A DNA stretch of 64,000 bases, from assembly GCA_028751875.1 (NCBI GenBank), contig CM054154.1:57319600-57383599 (forward strand), in the 5' to 3' direction. Every line of letters starts with the position of its first letter. Within the stretch, counting starts at the first letter, position 1. Both the position numbers and the translations under genes were made by a program. Under the pieces are notes generated by a model, which ran no database searches, was not told the DNA's origin, and was given only the letters and a program-made list of their open reading frames with translations. The DNA comes from Rapana venosa (lineage: Eukaryota; Mollusca; Gastropoda; Neogastropoda; Muricidae). Below are positions 1-10,960 of the stretch, piece after piece.

Positions 1-545
1 TAAAAAGCACCATGTATGTTTTATCACATAAACAGGGTTTTTTATATTCATATAGTTTGATACAATGTTCAGTTCATTTTGATACACTTTTTGATGTAAT
101 TCAAGGATCTCGTAGGTGTACTCTTTATTCATTGCTACCTTCATCCACATACATATATCATCGGTGCGTTAAGCTAACTCGACATGCTTAGATACTGTGC
201 TTGGCAAGTCATGCATAAAAATTTTGAATAATATAGGAGCAATAACTGACCCCTGTGGAATGCCCATTTGAAGAATTTGTAGATGCATATGTAGTCCCTA
301 TTTACTTCTAATTTGTCTGTTTCCCAGAAAATCTGTTATAAAGTTATACATATGCCCTGATAAAACAATAGTTTTTAGTTTATACAACAATTGTGAGTGC
401 CATACTTGGTCGTAGGCTTTGGTAACATCAAAAACAGGTTGCCAAAAGACATTTTTGTCTGGCAAACTGATACTTAATTTGAGTGGTCAATTTAACAAGA
501 TGATCAATGGATGATCTGATCTTTCTAAAACCGGCTTGGTTAACA
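1..545 (-). mobile_element. Family G (I/Jockey-like) LINE, reverse transcriptase fragment
   Basis: The minus strand encodes the fingers and palm of a non-LTR reverse transcriptase. Recognisable pieces are VNQAGFRKIRSSIDHLVKLT near 480-545, a DQVWHSQLLYKLK-like block near 385-425 and a GMPQGSVIAP-like block near 235-265. The reading is broken by frameshifts between these blocks, so this is a relic. The same family recurs at 5485-7250, 8190-9077 and 59950-61010, where the motifs are easier to read. The upstream (5') side stops exactly at a GT microsatellite at 550, and the downstream side runs off the window start. RNase H in sister copies points to the I/Jockey group; the clade is inference. 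Confidence 0.7.
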
Positions 546-548
546 GGA

Positions 549-649
<101 letters not shown>

Positions 650-659
650 TGCAAGGGTG

Positions 660-930
660 TGTATGTCTGGTAACATCAGAGCCGATTCCACTTCCCCCCA
701 AAAGTCCTTCGGATGAGACTATAATCCGAGGTCCCGTGTGCAAACACACGGAGAACATCTTGCACACACGTTTTTCTTTTGCTTTTCGGAAGAGTAGGCC
801 ATTGTGTGCCGGTAGGAACAATGACAAAAATGACAAAACTGCATACACACTGGGGCTGGATGTAAAAAAGCACAGCATGCTTATTCCATTATCCTCAAAA
901 TAAAAGAATGAATGAATAAATAAATAAAAT
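660..930 (+). mobile_element. SINE-M remnant (central block and 3' tail)
   Basis: The block TTCGGATGAGACT at 708-720 followed by CCGAGGTCCCGTGTG at 726-740 matches the same block in the more complete copy at 45652-45684. The tRNA-like head is missing. The downstream part, CTGGATGTAAAAAAGCAC near 855-875 through AAAATAAAAG near 896, is shared with 38930-39022. It ends in an AATGAATAAATAAAT-type A-rich tail, typical of a SINE 3' end in plus orientation. From memory the block resembles a central domain shared by SINEs of many invertebrates; that attribution was not checked. Confidence 0.65.
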
Positions 931-954
931 AATAACATTACATGTTCATGTATG

Positions 955-1345
955 GTGGAAAAGTGTTGAAAGTTGTCAATAGTTTTAAATATTTGGGAAT
1001 TTACTTCAGTAAGAGTGATAGTTTTGCAAAATGCAGAAAAAATGCTTAACATAAAGCTACTAAAGTTATGTTTTGTTTGATAAGAACTGCATTGCAAAAA
1101 TAACTACCTATTATTGTAACACTTGATTTATTCGAAAAAATCGTGGTACCTGTTTTGTTGTATGGATTTGAAAATTGGGAATATGAAAACCTAACAATAA
1201 TTGATAAGTTTCAGTTCAGATTTTTAAAGTATGTTTTTCGTTTAAAGTTTCGCTAGTATGTGGAGAAACGGGTAGATATCCTTTGTCTATTGTGGTCTCT
1301 GATGGAATGGCTCATTTCTGGATTCAGCTGCTTGGGAATCAAATA
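955..1345 (+). pseudogene. Non-LTR retrotransposon C-terminal fragment (family E-like)
   Basis: The plus strand reads VNSFKYLGIYFSKSDSF near 975-1025, VPVLLYGFENWEYENL near 1149-1195 and FRLK plus GRYPLSIVVSDGMAHFWIQL near 1235-1330. This order (KYLG, LYG.E.W, GE.GR.P, FW) is the post-palm region of non-LTR reverse transcriptases. It aligns with family E at 31.1-31.6 kb (YKYLGIILT, LTYGAEIWG, GELGRFPLKV, KFWLRI). Several stops and at least one frameshift show it is dead. Neither end of the element is present. Confidence 0.6.
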
Positions 1346-1710
1346 GCTTTGATGACCCTTTTCCTGATAATAACCATTTTCATAATGCTCCACTAACCCT
1401 CAAAGAAATGAAAGATGCTATCTCATCCTTAAAATCTAAGTAAACATCTGTCATTATTGATGCTATGTCTAACCAAATGATTAAACATTTACGAAAAAAA
1501 AATGGGTTGACAATCTCTTTGAAATATTTAACAAATGTTGGATCATTGATATTTACCTAAAGTCTGGAAACAATCAATTATTGTTCCTATTCTTAAAAGG
1601 GGTAAACCAAACACCAATTTAAATAGTTACAGGCCCATAGCACTTAAGTCTCATGTTTGTACAATGTTGGAACAGTTTGTCATAAACACATGTAACAACT
1701 CTCACAAAAG
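1346..1710 (+). pseudogene. Family G-like reverse transcriptase N-terminal fragment
   Basis: Joining frames on the plus strand gives TLKEMKDAISSLKSK near 1390-1440 and VWKQSIIVPILKRGKPNTNL with SYRPIALKSH near 1560-1660. That is the entry region of a Jockey/I-type reverse transcriptase (the K.GKP...SYRPIAL motif). Frameshifts and stops abound. It is preceded by an E-like C-terminus, so two unrelated LINE pieces abut. Confidence 0.6.
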
Positions 1711-2760
1711 AGTGCTTTGTGTTCATTGTTACTAACCCTAGCAAGGAAAATGACTCCAATTTACTACAAGGGTAATTTTCTCCCGATGAATTATTTCCCT
1801 TGGTTTTAAACTGCCGCCTTTTTCTAACGATCTTTTCCTCCCAGAAGGGTAGGGACGAGAATGTTCCCCATTAAGGTATGGTTGCTCTTTTTAAGCTAAC
1901 CTAACTTAATTTTAAAAAGGGTTGGAAGGGTTTATGAGGTACTTGTCTAATTTTGTGTTTGAAGGTTTCAAGCTTGTGAATTTAAAAGTTATTATTTTGA
2001 ACAAGAAAGCAAGTGGCAAATTTGAACTTAGTCATTGTCTTTGTTGTACTAGGTTCGATATTGGGCAGAACATTGTTCAGCCAACAAAATGCTGAATACA
2101 AACTAAGGCTTATCACTCTGTATAATATATGTGTGTAAAAGCCTAGTATAGTTTTGTAATGATTGTTATTATTAAGAATGCAAAATTCTATGTTTTGTGA
2201 GGAATGACATAGTAATGTTTAAACAGGTGCAATAACTTGGGAATGTCATTGGGGATTCATCGAATTAATATAATGTGAATTAATGTTTACACAGTTTCAT
2301 AGGATAGACCATCAGCTGTCCTCAAGTAAATGAAACATGTGTAAGACTAGTTATTGTACATGTCGATTTTAGTGGACAGTTTGATTTGTTGTGAGGATAA
2401 TTATTCTCATAAGAGTTGGGAAATGGAAAAGCTGAGAGTACATTTTGAAGATTTGTTCTATTATGGCAAACTCTGGTAAGTGTTTCAGTTTTTGCTGTGT
2501 TGGTATTCCTATTAAGTTGCCATTAATATGTTTTACCTGAAAATGTGGTATCGTAGCATCGGTTCAACGGTTACATCTCGTTCATTGATACACCCCTTCA
2601 TCATTATGTATTCATCGTTTATCTTTCAGTTGTGAATCTTTTGATATCTGATCTGAGACGATCCATGATTGGTTGGTAGTGAGGACTGGCCAAAATAATT
2701 AACATAATAGTTTGTGTTTTAAATTGTATTTGTAATACAATTGGTGATGTGTGTGATTGT
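1711..2760. other. Unassigned AT-rich intergenic sequence
   Basis: I see no protein similarity, SINE promoter or long tandem repeat. A short inverted repeat (GTAACAA ... TTGTTAC) lies near 1692-1732. The stretch ends at a short (TAG)n at 2765-2781, next to the inverted part of RTE copy A. Confidence 0.6.
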
Positions 2761-2763
2761 AGT

Positions 2764-3700
2764 TTAGTAGTAGTAGTAGTAGATGCCAGATCGAAACCGG
2801 TTCTGCACCAGGATGTAGTCAATCTGGTTGTGATGGATCCCATTGGGTGCATGCCATGTCCAGCGTTGGGATGCCTTGTGTTCTCCAAGGGTATTGGCGA
2901 GCACCGTGTCGTTGTAGCTGGCAAATTCCAGTAGTCGGAGTCCTCGCCCATTGGTGATCGCATTACAGGAGGGACCGCAGAATTTGCTCCAGTCTTTCAG
3001 TGCGCCCACCTTGGCATTCCAGCCTCCCTGGATTATCAAGATGTCTTTCTTGTTCATCTTATTGATGATGCCCTGTAGTTGGTTGTAGAATCCCTCCACG
3101 ACTTCATCATCGTGATCCGTTGTTGGTGCGTAGGCTTGAATCACTGTGATGTTGAATGGGGCTGCCCTGAGGCGGATGGCCATAAGCCGGCTGTTTACTG
3201 GGTAGTAGTATCCTATCACTGAGTTCTTGATGTTCTTGTTGACAAGCATGCCTACGCCATTGATATGCTTGTCCTGCTCCCCGCTATAGTAGAGCATATG
3301 ACCCTCGTCAGTATGGTGTTCACGGTGCTCTTTCCATCTGACCTCACAGAGACCTACCAGATGCCAGGTGTACCTGTCCAGCTCGTATAGCAGTTCTTGG
3401 AGTTTGCCTGTTTGGGCCAGACTTCTGACGCTCCACGTTGCGATGGTGATGTAGTCCCTTCCTCTGATTTTTGTTGTAGGGGTTCCACCAGTAGCACACT
3501 TGGCGCCTCCGCCCTGTTGGCAGACGGAAGGCGCGGTCCTTGTTGACCCGGGCGGCGACCGATCCGGTATATTCTTTATTTTCGTCCATTCCATATAGCG
3601 TGTCTTGGGCAAAAGTAGCCTGGCGGTGCCCATCTCTCTCGAGGCGTGATTTTTGGGTTGGGTTGACTCCCCACATGTCACAGGTGGTACCGGGTTACAT
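2764..3700 (-). pseudogene. RTE copy A apurinic-type endonuclease (inverted)
   Basis: A 305-codon frame stays open on the minus strand (3681 to 2764). It reads TIATWSVRSLAQTGKLQELL, LVGLCEVRW, ITVIQAYAPTTDHDDE, ILIIQGGWNAKVG, RLLEFASYNDTVLANT, TWHAPNGIHHNQIDYIL. This is the APE endonuclease of RTE LINEs, which nicks target DNA for target-primed reverse transcription. The GDWNAKVG motif of copy B is GGWNAKVG here, so a catalytic Asp is lost. The frame ends before the SDH motif and runs into (TAC)n. The N-terminal PDRSRPGSTRTA-like leader is shared with copy B. Confidence 0.8.
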
Positions 3701-3734
3701 GGTTATTGGTAGCAGAGGACACCTCTGACCTGAC

Positions 3735-4982
3735 CCTGCTGAAAACACAGGCAGAAGAGATCATCGCCGAAGAGCAGACAGGTTTCCGCCCAAATAGAAG
3801 CACCACAGAACAGATATTCAACCTGAGGGTTCTGTGTGAGAAATACAGCCAGCATCAACAAGACATCTTCCACGTCTTCATTGATTTTAAGAAGGCCTTC
3901 GATAGAGTATGGCATGACGCTCTGTGGGCCACCATGAACAAATTCAACATGGGCCAGAAGCTGATCCACACCATCAAGGAACTCTACTCAAAGGCCACCA
4001 GTGCAGTACTCGTACAGGGCACGGTAGGGGAATGGTTCCGTACCTCAGTTGGGGTCTGACAGGGATGTCTGCTGTCGCCGACACTGTTTAACATTTTCCT
4101 CGAACGCATCATGACTGACGCCTTGGAAGACCACACAGGCACAGTCAGCATTGGAGGGCGAACAATCACCAACCTCAGGTTTGCCGATGACATTGACGGT
4201 CTGGCAGGAAATGAAGAGGAACTGGCCAACCTAGTGAAGCAACTGGACGAAATATCCTCACGATACGGCATGGAAATCAGCGCCGAGAAAACCAAGCTCA
4301 TGTCAAACAGTGCCCAGCCAATCACCACCAAGATCACTCTCAGCGAAAAGAACTGGAGACAGTTGACCATTTCAAGTACCTTGGAGCCATCATAAGTGAG
4401 GAGGGATCGAAGACCGAAATCCTAGCAAGAGCGGCACAAACAGCAGCAGCAATGGCAAGACTGAAGACCATATGGAGAGACAGAAACATCCCTCTCGGAA
4501 CCAAGGTAAACTTACTAAACTCGCTAGTCACCTCAATCATGCTTTACGCATGTGAGGCATAGACACTGAACGCATACCTACAAAGGAGGATCCAAGCAGT
4601 AGAAATGAGATGCCTCAGAAGGCTCCTTGGCATCTCATACAAGGACCATGTCACCAACAATGAAGTCCGCAGAATGATCACTCAACAAGTGCGGGACTAT
4701 GAAGACCTACTGACCACGGTGAAAAAGAGGAAACTCAGATGGTATGGGCACGTAACACGCTCAGAGAGACTTGCAAAGACCATCCTGCAAGGAACAGTCC
4801 AGGGGAAGAGAAGACGGGGCAGACAGAGGAGAAAGTGGGCCGACGACATCCGTGATTGGACAGGGGAGGACTTCAGTGTCACCCAGGCACTTGCCCATGA
4901 CCGCGCTAAGTGGAGCCAGCTGGTCCACCTTTCGTCCACCATGCAGCGCCTTTACGACCCTGGCGGGTTACGGGACCAGTGA
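3735..4982 (+). pseudogene. RTE copy A reverse transcriptase and C-terminal domain
   Basis: The plus strand reads AEEIIAEEQTGFRPNRSTTE, FIDFKKAFDRVWHDALW, QGCLLSPTLFNIFLERIM, LRFADDIDGLAG and, after a frameshift near 4350, YLGAIISEEGSKTE and a C-terminal block KRKLRWYGHVTRSERLAKTI with GKRRRGRQRRKW. FADD is the catalytic box, and the basic C-terminal block is typical of RTE elements. Lesions are a TGA at 4057-4059 (an Arg before QGCLLSP in relatives), a TAG at 4561 region where CE-W is expected, and the frameshift. It cannot make active protein. Confidence 0.85.
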
Positions 4983-5013
4983 ACAGTGAACAGTGAACAG
5001 TAGTAGTAGTAGC

Positions 5014-5078
<65 letters not shown>

Positions 5079-5082
5079 AAGA
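4953..5082 (+). repeat. 3' tail of RTE copy A: hairpin block, (TGAACAG)3, (TAG)n
   Basis: TACGACCC at 4953-4960, a GG-rich centre and GGGTTACGGGACC to 4977 form a possible stem ACCC/GGGT. TGAACAG repeats follow to about 5000, then about 79 bp of (TAG)n to 5079. RTE elements often end in short tandem repeats that help prime reverse transcription. Confidence 0.8.
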
Positions 5083-5484
5083 ATAAATTTGTGAACCCAA
5101 CTTGCTTGGCCTGAAGAATTACATTGGATGAATGTTGTTTGTCACATTCATAGTGTTTCAGTGTGATTGCTGAGTGAGTTGAAGTAATAATTTTCACTAC
5201 TACTTACTGTCTCCCTTTTATATTTATTTCTATTTTTCCTCTATCCTCTTCCTATCCCCCCTTTATCACTCCCAGCCCATTAGTAGGCGAGCCCTAATCC
5301 TCTTTAGGGATACTAAAGACAATAGGATAAGTTTAGGATCCCATTTCTGGTGCCGGATCGGATGGTGCTGGGAATCGGGGTGGCTACCTAAAGAATTCCT
5401 GATTAGGACTCTCTACACACACTTGCTGATTATTGTTAAAAAAATTTTGTTAACAAAAATAAGATAGATTATCCATCAATCAAC
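5083..5484. other. Unassigned spacer
   Basis: No similarity recognised. A pyrimidine-rich tract lies at 5210-5275, with a short inverted motif CCCTAATCCTCTTTAGGG at 5291-5308. Confidence 0.5.
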
Positions 5485-7250
5485 TTGAAAAGTCAAATCA
5501 AGTATGTTTGCCAGGCAAAATGTCTTTTAGCAACATATTCTGAGGTTACCAAAGACTATGATCAAGTATGGCACTCACGATTATTATATCAACTCAAGAA
5601 TATTGAATTATCAGGGCACATGTATAACTTCATAAAAGATTTAATGGAAAGCAGAAAAGTTGGGACAAAAAAAGGACTACTATTTATATATAAAATCTCA
5701 AATGGGCATTCTGCAGGGGTCAGTTCTTGTCCCTACCTTATCTAACATCTAAATGCATGACTTGCCAAAACTTTTGTCAAAACACATAGAATTAGCTCAA
5801 AATGCTAATGATGCATGAGCGTGAATGTAGCAATGAAAGCAAATACATCCGCGAGATCATTAACTTACATCAAAAAACTGTATTAAAACGAATTAAGTAA
5901 GGTAGCTAACTTCATGAATGAAAATAGTTTACAACTATCACGTGATAAAACACTAATGATGCTGTTTGATAATGGATCAAATGCATTAATAATATCTAGT
6001 TTTAAAATATCTGGAATTTTAGAATATAGGCAAATATTAAAATTAATTCTTTAGAGTTTCCTTACAACAAAGTTGACATGGAACAATCATATTGAATATA
6101 TTCTATCTAAAACAAGCCAGACCTTAAATATCATAAAAATCATAAGTAAATAGCTGTAGGGTTAGGTTACATTTAAGTTATCAAATCTTGTAACATCTTT
6201 AATTCTTCAAAACTGACATATTGCCAGGAAGTATTGTATTTATTTAAAAAACTTCAAAGTATTGAGTACAGATCATAAAACTTGCTCTAGGTCTACCAGT
6301 CCATATCTCATATGTAAAAACATATAGTGCATCGAGATTTTTACTATCAGAGAGCCTCAGAAGTGCTGTAGATAGTTAATTTATCCTACAAAGTTTGACT
6401 GTTAAAAATGCCTTTAATCAGTAGTAAATCTCAAATCTGACATATTTTCCAAAGATAGCAAGATTATATCTTCAAATACAGCACTAGGTACATATGTGTC
6501 TAAAACGTTAATAAATCCTGGGTTGAATTTAAATACAAATATTGCTTAAGAGACAAATTATCCCCCACTTCAGTTTGGGAGCTAAAAAAACCAAAACTTG
6601 ACATCAACTATAATGAATAGTAATATAACTTTAGTGTCTTCTCATAGAAAAATTCATTTAGAAGAAAAATTTTCAAATCATTTAAAAGTATTTAGGGATG
6701 GGTCAGCCTTAACAAACAAGGCTGGTGCTGCAAACAGTATACCAGATTTAAAACCTGAGCATAAATTTCCTCATGGGAGAATATCAACTTTTGCAGAACT
6801 CTTACCCATACTAATGGCTCTTGATTGTTTTACTGCTTTTCCGAAAGTGTCTGTAAGATACCGTTTTTTTGTGTTGACTCAAGGTCAGTAATTCAATCAA
6901 TCAGTTCTATGCAACCAAAAGTGAGATCTGAACTAGTCACTGAAATTTGTCATTTATTTCATCGCCTCACTTTAAAAGACTCAGTCTAACTTTTTGTTGG
7001 TTTCCATCTCAATCTGGTATATATAATAATAAGCAGGATAAATGACATTTTAGCTAAAGAGGGAGCAAAGGGATAAATAGATGTTGCCACTTTGAAACTC
7101 CATTTGTCACTGCAAGAGTGCTATCAGATCTTTCAAAAAGCACAGAAAAAGTTATTCCTTTGTGAGAAAAGAGAGTTGTTGTTAAGATGTATATAGAGAA
7201 ATGGTACACATTGAGTCTTGTGTTAAAAGACAAGAAACAGATTGTTAACC
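5485..7250 (+). mobile_element. Family G LINE: decayed reverse transcriptase plus RNase H
   Basis: In plus order: VCQAKCLLATYSEVTKDYDQ and VWHSRLLYQLKNIELSGHMY (5500-5640), a palm-side remnant to 5750, MNENSLQLSRDKTLMM near 5915-5960, ALGLPVH-like thumb sequence near 6280-6310, and an RNase H domain at 6598-7080. RNase H pieces are VFRDGSALTNKAGAA (the FTDGS motif with Arg for Thr), STFAELLPILMALDCF (AEL motif) and, after frameshifts, VGFHLNLVYIIISRINDILAKEGAKG, whose 26 residues include the degenerate WIPSHVGI motif and the D.LAK motif. RNase H downstream of the reverse transcriptase places this with I/Jockey-group LINEs. Many stops and shifts. Confidence 0.7.
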
Positions 7251-7305
7251 TATAAAACAGATTGTATATCTGGCCCTCAGATGGCAGTGTAACTATTTTA
7301 AGACT

Positions 7306-7610
7306 AAGTATGTCAGAAGATTTGGGAGACAAAACAGTGGCCAACAGAATGGACACAATCGCTCATCATACACCTGCCCAAGAAGGGGAATTTACGCCAA
7401 TGCGAAAACTATAGAACAATTAGCCTCATCAGCCACGCCAGCAAGATCATGCTCAAAGTTATTTTGAATCGACTCAAGAAGGAGGCAGAAGAACACCTTG
7501 CAGATGAACAAGCTGGGTTCGGGGCAGGCAGGAGCACAATCGAACAGATTTTTAACTGCCACATCCTGATGGAAAAACATCTTCAACATCAGAGAGACCT
7601 GTTCCACAAC
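7306..7610 (+). mobile_element. Internal RTE fragment (reverse transcriptase fingers only)
   Basis: One open reading gives QWPTEWTQSLIIHLPKKGNL, CENYRTISLISHASKIMLKV and DEQAGFGAGRSTIEQIF, matching RTE copy B at 41280-41575. It starts at a GTCAGAAGATT motif also present in copy B (41275) and ends abruptly after LFHN at 7610, before the FIDFKKAFD motif. The 3' half and tail of the LINE are absent, so it is not an ordinary target-primed insertion. It sits between two family G RNase H segments. Confidence 0.8.
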
Positions 7611-7612
7611 TA

Positions 7613-7900
7613 ATGGCATTGAAGACATGGCAGGGGAAAATAGGGAATTATATTGTATTTGAGATTAAATTCCTGATACATTGTATTACAAGCAGCGCCA
7701 TTGGAATAACTCTTTGCTGGATACCTTCCCATTGCGGAATATATTGGAATAAACTGAATGATTCTTTGGCAAAACAAGCTGCTTCTGAATGCAGTACTGG
7801 AGCGTTTGATTCCAATCTTGCAATGTCATCATATGACATATAATCTAAAATAATATACTGCATGCATTTTAAAATGACGAAAAAGCACTTTGGAAAAAAA
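7613..7900 (+). pseudogene. Family G RNase H C-terminal fragment
   Basis: The plus strand reads ITSSAIGITLCWIPSHCGIY followed by WNKLNDSLAKQAASE, the classic last part of an RNase H domain (WIPSH.GI and D.LAK). The preceding G copy already has its own, different version of this motif. This is therefore a second G copy or subfamily, cut at its left side by the RTE fragment. Confidence 0.7.
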
Positions 7901-8006
7901 TTCTTGCTCAAGAGAAATAGACATTTTAATTCTTAAAATTAGACTAAATGCATAGAATACTAAATATTGTAATAATATAATATAACTGTGGTAACTGAAC
8001 GAGTAA

Positions 8007-8120
8007 GGAGAGGAGATGGGTGCCGCCCTCAATACGCTGGCCCTAGAGAAGTGAGGTCTCTGACGCCTCGCTCCCCTACGACCTTATAGGTTATGGGACT
8101 CCTTTACCTTTCCTATCCTT
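8007..8120 (+). mobile_element. SINE-T, 5'-truncated, with target duplication
   Basis: The 114 bp match the last third of the full SINE-T copy at 27531-27830, including GAGATGGGTGCCGCCCTCAA, AGAGAAGTGAGGTCTCTGAC, the CCCCTACGACC / GGTTATGGGACT end block and a (CTTTAC)-like tail. It is flanked by a perfect 15-bp direct repeat, TAACTGAACGAGTAA, at 7992-8006 and 8121-8135. This is a clean target-primed insertion. The tRNA/5S promoter part is missing, so it was born transcriptionally dead. Confidence 0.93.
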
Positions 8121-8189
8121 TAACTGAACGAGTAATATGTACTCTTTTAGGAAAGTTGACATCAGATCTTACACTAATTTCGGTGTCTA

Positions 8190-9077
8190 CATTAAGTTTC
8201 TTGTTTTAAACAACCTAAGAGATATTTAGCCACGGCCAGTTCTTGATTATTGTCTAATGGTATTATACCTATCTCTTTATCAGTACCCATGGATGGTGCA
8301 TGCAAAGGTACACCCAAAGCTAATCGTAAAGCCTTGCAGTCTAGTCTTGTCATTGTCTGTAGCAAAGACTTTGGAGCACTGAGAAATGCTTCCTGGCCAT
8401 AGATGAGTCTAGAATGTACAAAAGATAATGCTAGCTGTTTTAAAACAGCTACATAATAAGCCCACACATGTTTACTAATAAATTTCAGGTTAAAACTTTT
8501 CCAAGATTTAGTATTTAAATATTTAATATGATAATTCCAACATAGTGTCGTTTTAAAATGTACCCCTAAAAAGTTCACTATAGATTTAAATTCCAAAGCT
8601 TTCCCATCTATCTGGAAAAGAGGTAGAACTGGTGGGTTAGCACCATTACTAAAAAGTACGAAATTAGTCATTTTGGGAGACAGTGGCAGACCATTCTCAG
8701 GGATGTAGTCATTAAGGTTGTTTCACTCAAACTGATACATATTTTTCAAATGATTAAGATTCCTCTTTGGTGTTCTCTTTTTCATTGTGACATTCATCCA
8801 CATACAAATGTCATTAGAATACTGGATATGGATAGCATTACTTGAAAGACACTTAGGGAAGTCATAAAGAAAAATACTGAAAAGATGTTGTTCAAGGACT
8901 GATCCCTGTGGAATACCTAATGTTGGAAATCATAAAATAAAGTAGGAATTTCGAACTTTGGCCTGCATGCATCTTTCTGAAAGAAATGCTTTAATATAAT
9001 GCCAGATATTTCCAGATAAGACAATGGATTTTAATTTATACAGTAACTGTTTATGTCAGATCTGTTCATGTGCTTTT
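8190..9077 (-). pseudogene. Family G LINE: palm to thumb of reverse transcriptase
   Basis: The minus strand holds a 159-codon open frame (8671-8192) with VNFLGVHFKTTLCWNYHIKY, AYYVAVLKQLALSFVHSRLI, YGQEAFLSAPKSLLQ and ALRLALGVPLHAPSMGTDKE. This is the post-palm region of I/Jockey-type reverse transcriptases. Upstream (8680-9070) decayed palm sequence follows, including a GIPQGSVL-like block near 8900-8920, ICMWMNVTM-like sequence near 8795-8815 and HKQLLYKLKSIVLSG near 9010-9055. It is cut at 9078 by the (ATT)-type tail of LINE C1, which therefore inserted later. Confidence 0.75.
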
Positions 9078-10960
9078 TATAACAATAATAATGAATGGAA
9101 CTTATATAGCACTATATCTTGTAAAAACAAATCAAAGCACTTGCATTCAACACATTCTTATACATACAACCAATGGCAATTAACAATATTAACAAGTTCA
9201 AATTTACATACCCATGTACTCGCGCACGTGCGTGCACACACACAACACACTCACTCACTCATACACAGGCACAAAGGTTGTATACTTTGGTATTGTGAAG
9301 GAGATTTGGGCTGTTGACGACAAAGGCAGATATGAGATGAAACCCGAGGGGAAAATTTTAAGTTTAAAATATGTATGTCTTGAGGCTGGATTTTAAAATG
9401 TGGTAAGTAATCTTTTGGCGAAGTGAGAGAGGGAGATCGTTCCAGATAACCGGACCAGAAGCAGACAAAGAGCGACGGCAAATGGTAGAGTGATTGATTC
9501 TTGGTATTTATAAGCACAAGGTATCTGCAGCAGAGCGGAGGGAACGAGAAGGAGTGTACAGGCAAAGATATTCATAGAGGTAGGAGGGAGATATTTTGTG
9601 GAGACACTTGTAACAAAGATTACTGATCTTATAATTTACTTTCTATTGTACAGGCAGCCAGTGGAGAGATTGCAAGAGAGGAGTAATGTGTTCAGATTTG
9701 TTCTTTCTGGAGACTAGTCGAGCTGCAGAGTTTTGTATATGATAAAAGGAGTGGATTGTTGATGCTGACAGACCAGCCAAAAGAGAATTGCAGTAGTCCA
9801 GACGTAAAAGAATGAAGGACATGACTAGTTTGGATGTTGCATCAGTGGACAGGTACTTTTGAATGGCACTAATAGGCTGTAATTGATAGTAGCATGTGTG
9901 TTGTCGCTAACGACCCCAAGATACTTCACAGCAGTGTATAGAGGAACTGACCTATTGCTGAATTCTATTGAAGCTGTTGTTATGGGAGAAAGTTTGTGTT
10001 TGGTCCCTACAAGCATAGCTTCGGTTTTATCTGCATTTAGCTGTAGCTTGTTCTGTGTCATCCAGTTTTGGAAGTCTTTAAGGCAGTAGGCCATATTTGT
10101 TAAGAGAGAAGGCAGGTTTTTAGGTGTATCATTGCTAAGAATCTGAGAGTCATCAGCATAAAAATGATGGTTGACCTGGTGACAGATTATTATATGTGAA
10201 AGTGAAGCAGTGTAGAAAGTGAAAAGAACAGGGCAGAGAACTGATCCCTGTGGGACTCCACATTCCATTTTGACAGGTGATGATTGAATCGTGTTTACTG
10301 CAACTGTGTAGAAACGGTCTGTGAGGTATGAACTAAATCAGGTGAGGGCTGTGCCTGTAATACCAATTGGTTTTTGGAGACGAGACAGAAGAATTAAATG
10401 GTCTATAGTGTCAAAGGCTGCAGATAAGTCGGGAAGAGTGAGAATAGAGATTTTCCCTGAGTCAGAAGCATGTAAAAGTGTGTTTGAGGTGTGGACTAGG
10501 GTAGTCTCAGTGCTGTGGTTGTTGCAATAGGCAGACTGGAATGGAGGAAGAAGACTATTGGAATAAAGGTGGCTGTTGTATTGTTTCAGAACAACTTTTT
10601 CAAGAACATTGGAGATGAAAGGTAGTTAGAAACAGGTCTGTAACTCTTCAGAATATTAGGATCAGGATAATGCTGTTTGAGTAGAGCTATTGCAGTTTTG
10701 AGAGGTGATGGGAAACTTCCTGAAAAAAGAGGGGTTTACTATTTTTGTGGTAGTGGATATAAGCTGTGGAATGCACTGAGTTAGAAGAGAAGCAGGTACA
10801 GGATCAAAATCGCATGATTTTTTTTGTCCTTTCTTTGAAATTTGTCTTAGTATTTTTCTCGCTGGTTGGATGAAAGAAAAGGAGAGGAATGCCAGTGAAT
10901 TGGGGATCAGGAAGCACAGGTTGGGAGTCTGATCCAGTCTGGAACGAAATTTGCGGACCT
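9078..10960 (-). mobile_element. LINE C1 (CR1/L2-like), 5'-truncated
   Basis: The minus-strand copy starts at its 3' end with AATAATAATG and the GGAACTTATATAGCACTATA motif (9095-9115), then a short CA stretch (9225-9265). The C-terminal domain follows (9270-9800), then a 147-codon frame (10268-9825) with ECGVPQGSVLCPVLFTFYTA, HHFYADDSQIL (catalytic YADD), QNWMTQNKLQLNADKTEAML and VKYLGVVSDN. Decayed finger motifs continue to about 10960. Frameshifts occur at both ends of the open frame. It abuts DIRS-like sequence on the right with no visible duplication. Confidence 0.85.

Larger units (their letters stand above)
2762..5082 (+). mobile_element. RTE-type LINE copy A with inverted 5' part
   Basis: The 3' half (reverse transcriptase and C-terminus) lies on the plus strand at about 3735-4982. 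The 5' half (endonuclease) lies head-to-head on the minus strand at 2764-3700. Compared with full-length copy B (39358-42687), about 1 kb between the endonuclease and the reverse transcriptase is missing. The junction contains the inverted repeat CAGAGG-ACA-CCTCTG at 3713-3727. (TAG)n sequence lies on both outer edges (2765-2781 and 5001-5079). The arrangement matches the 5' inversions that twin priming produces in LINE insertions. The 3' end is a hairpin-like block at 4953-4977, then (TGAACAG)3 and (TAG)n. Confidence 0.75.
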
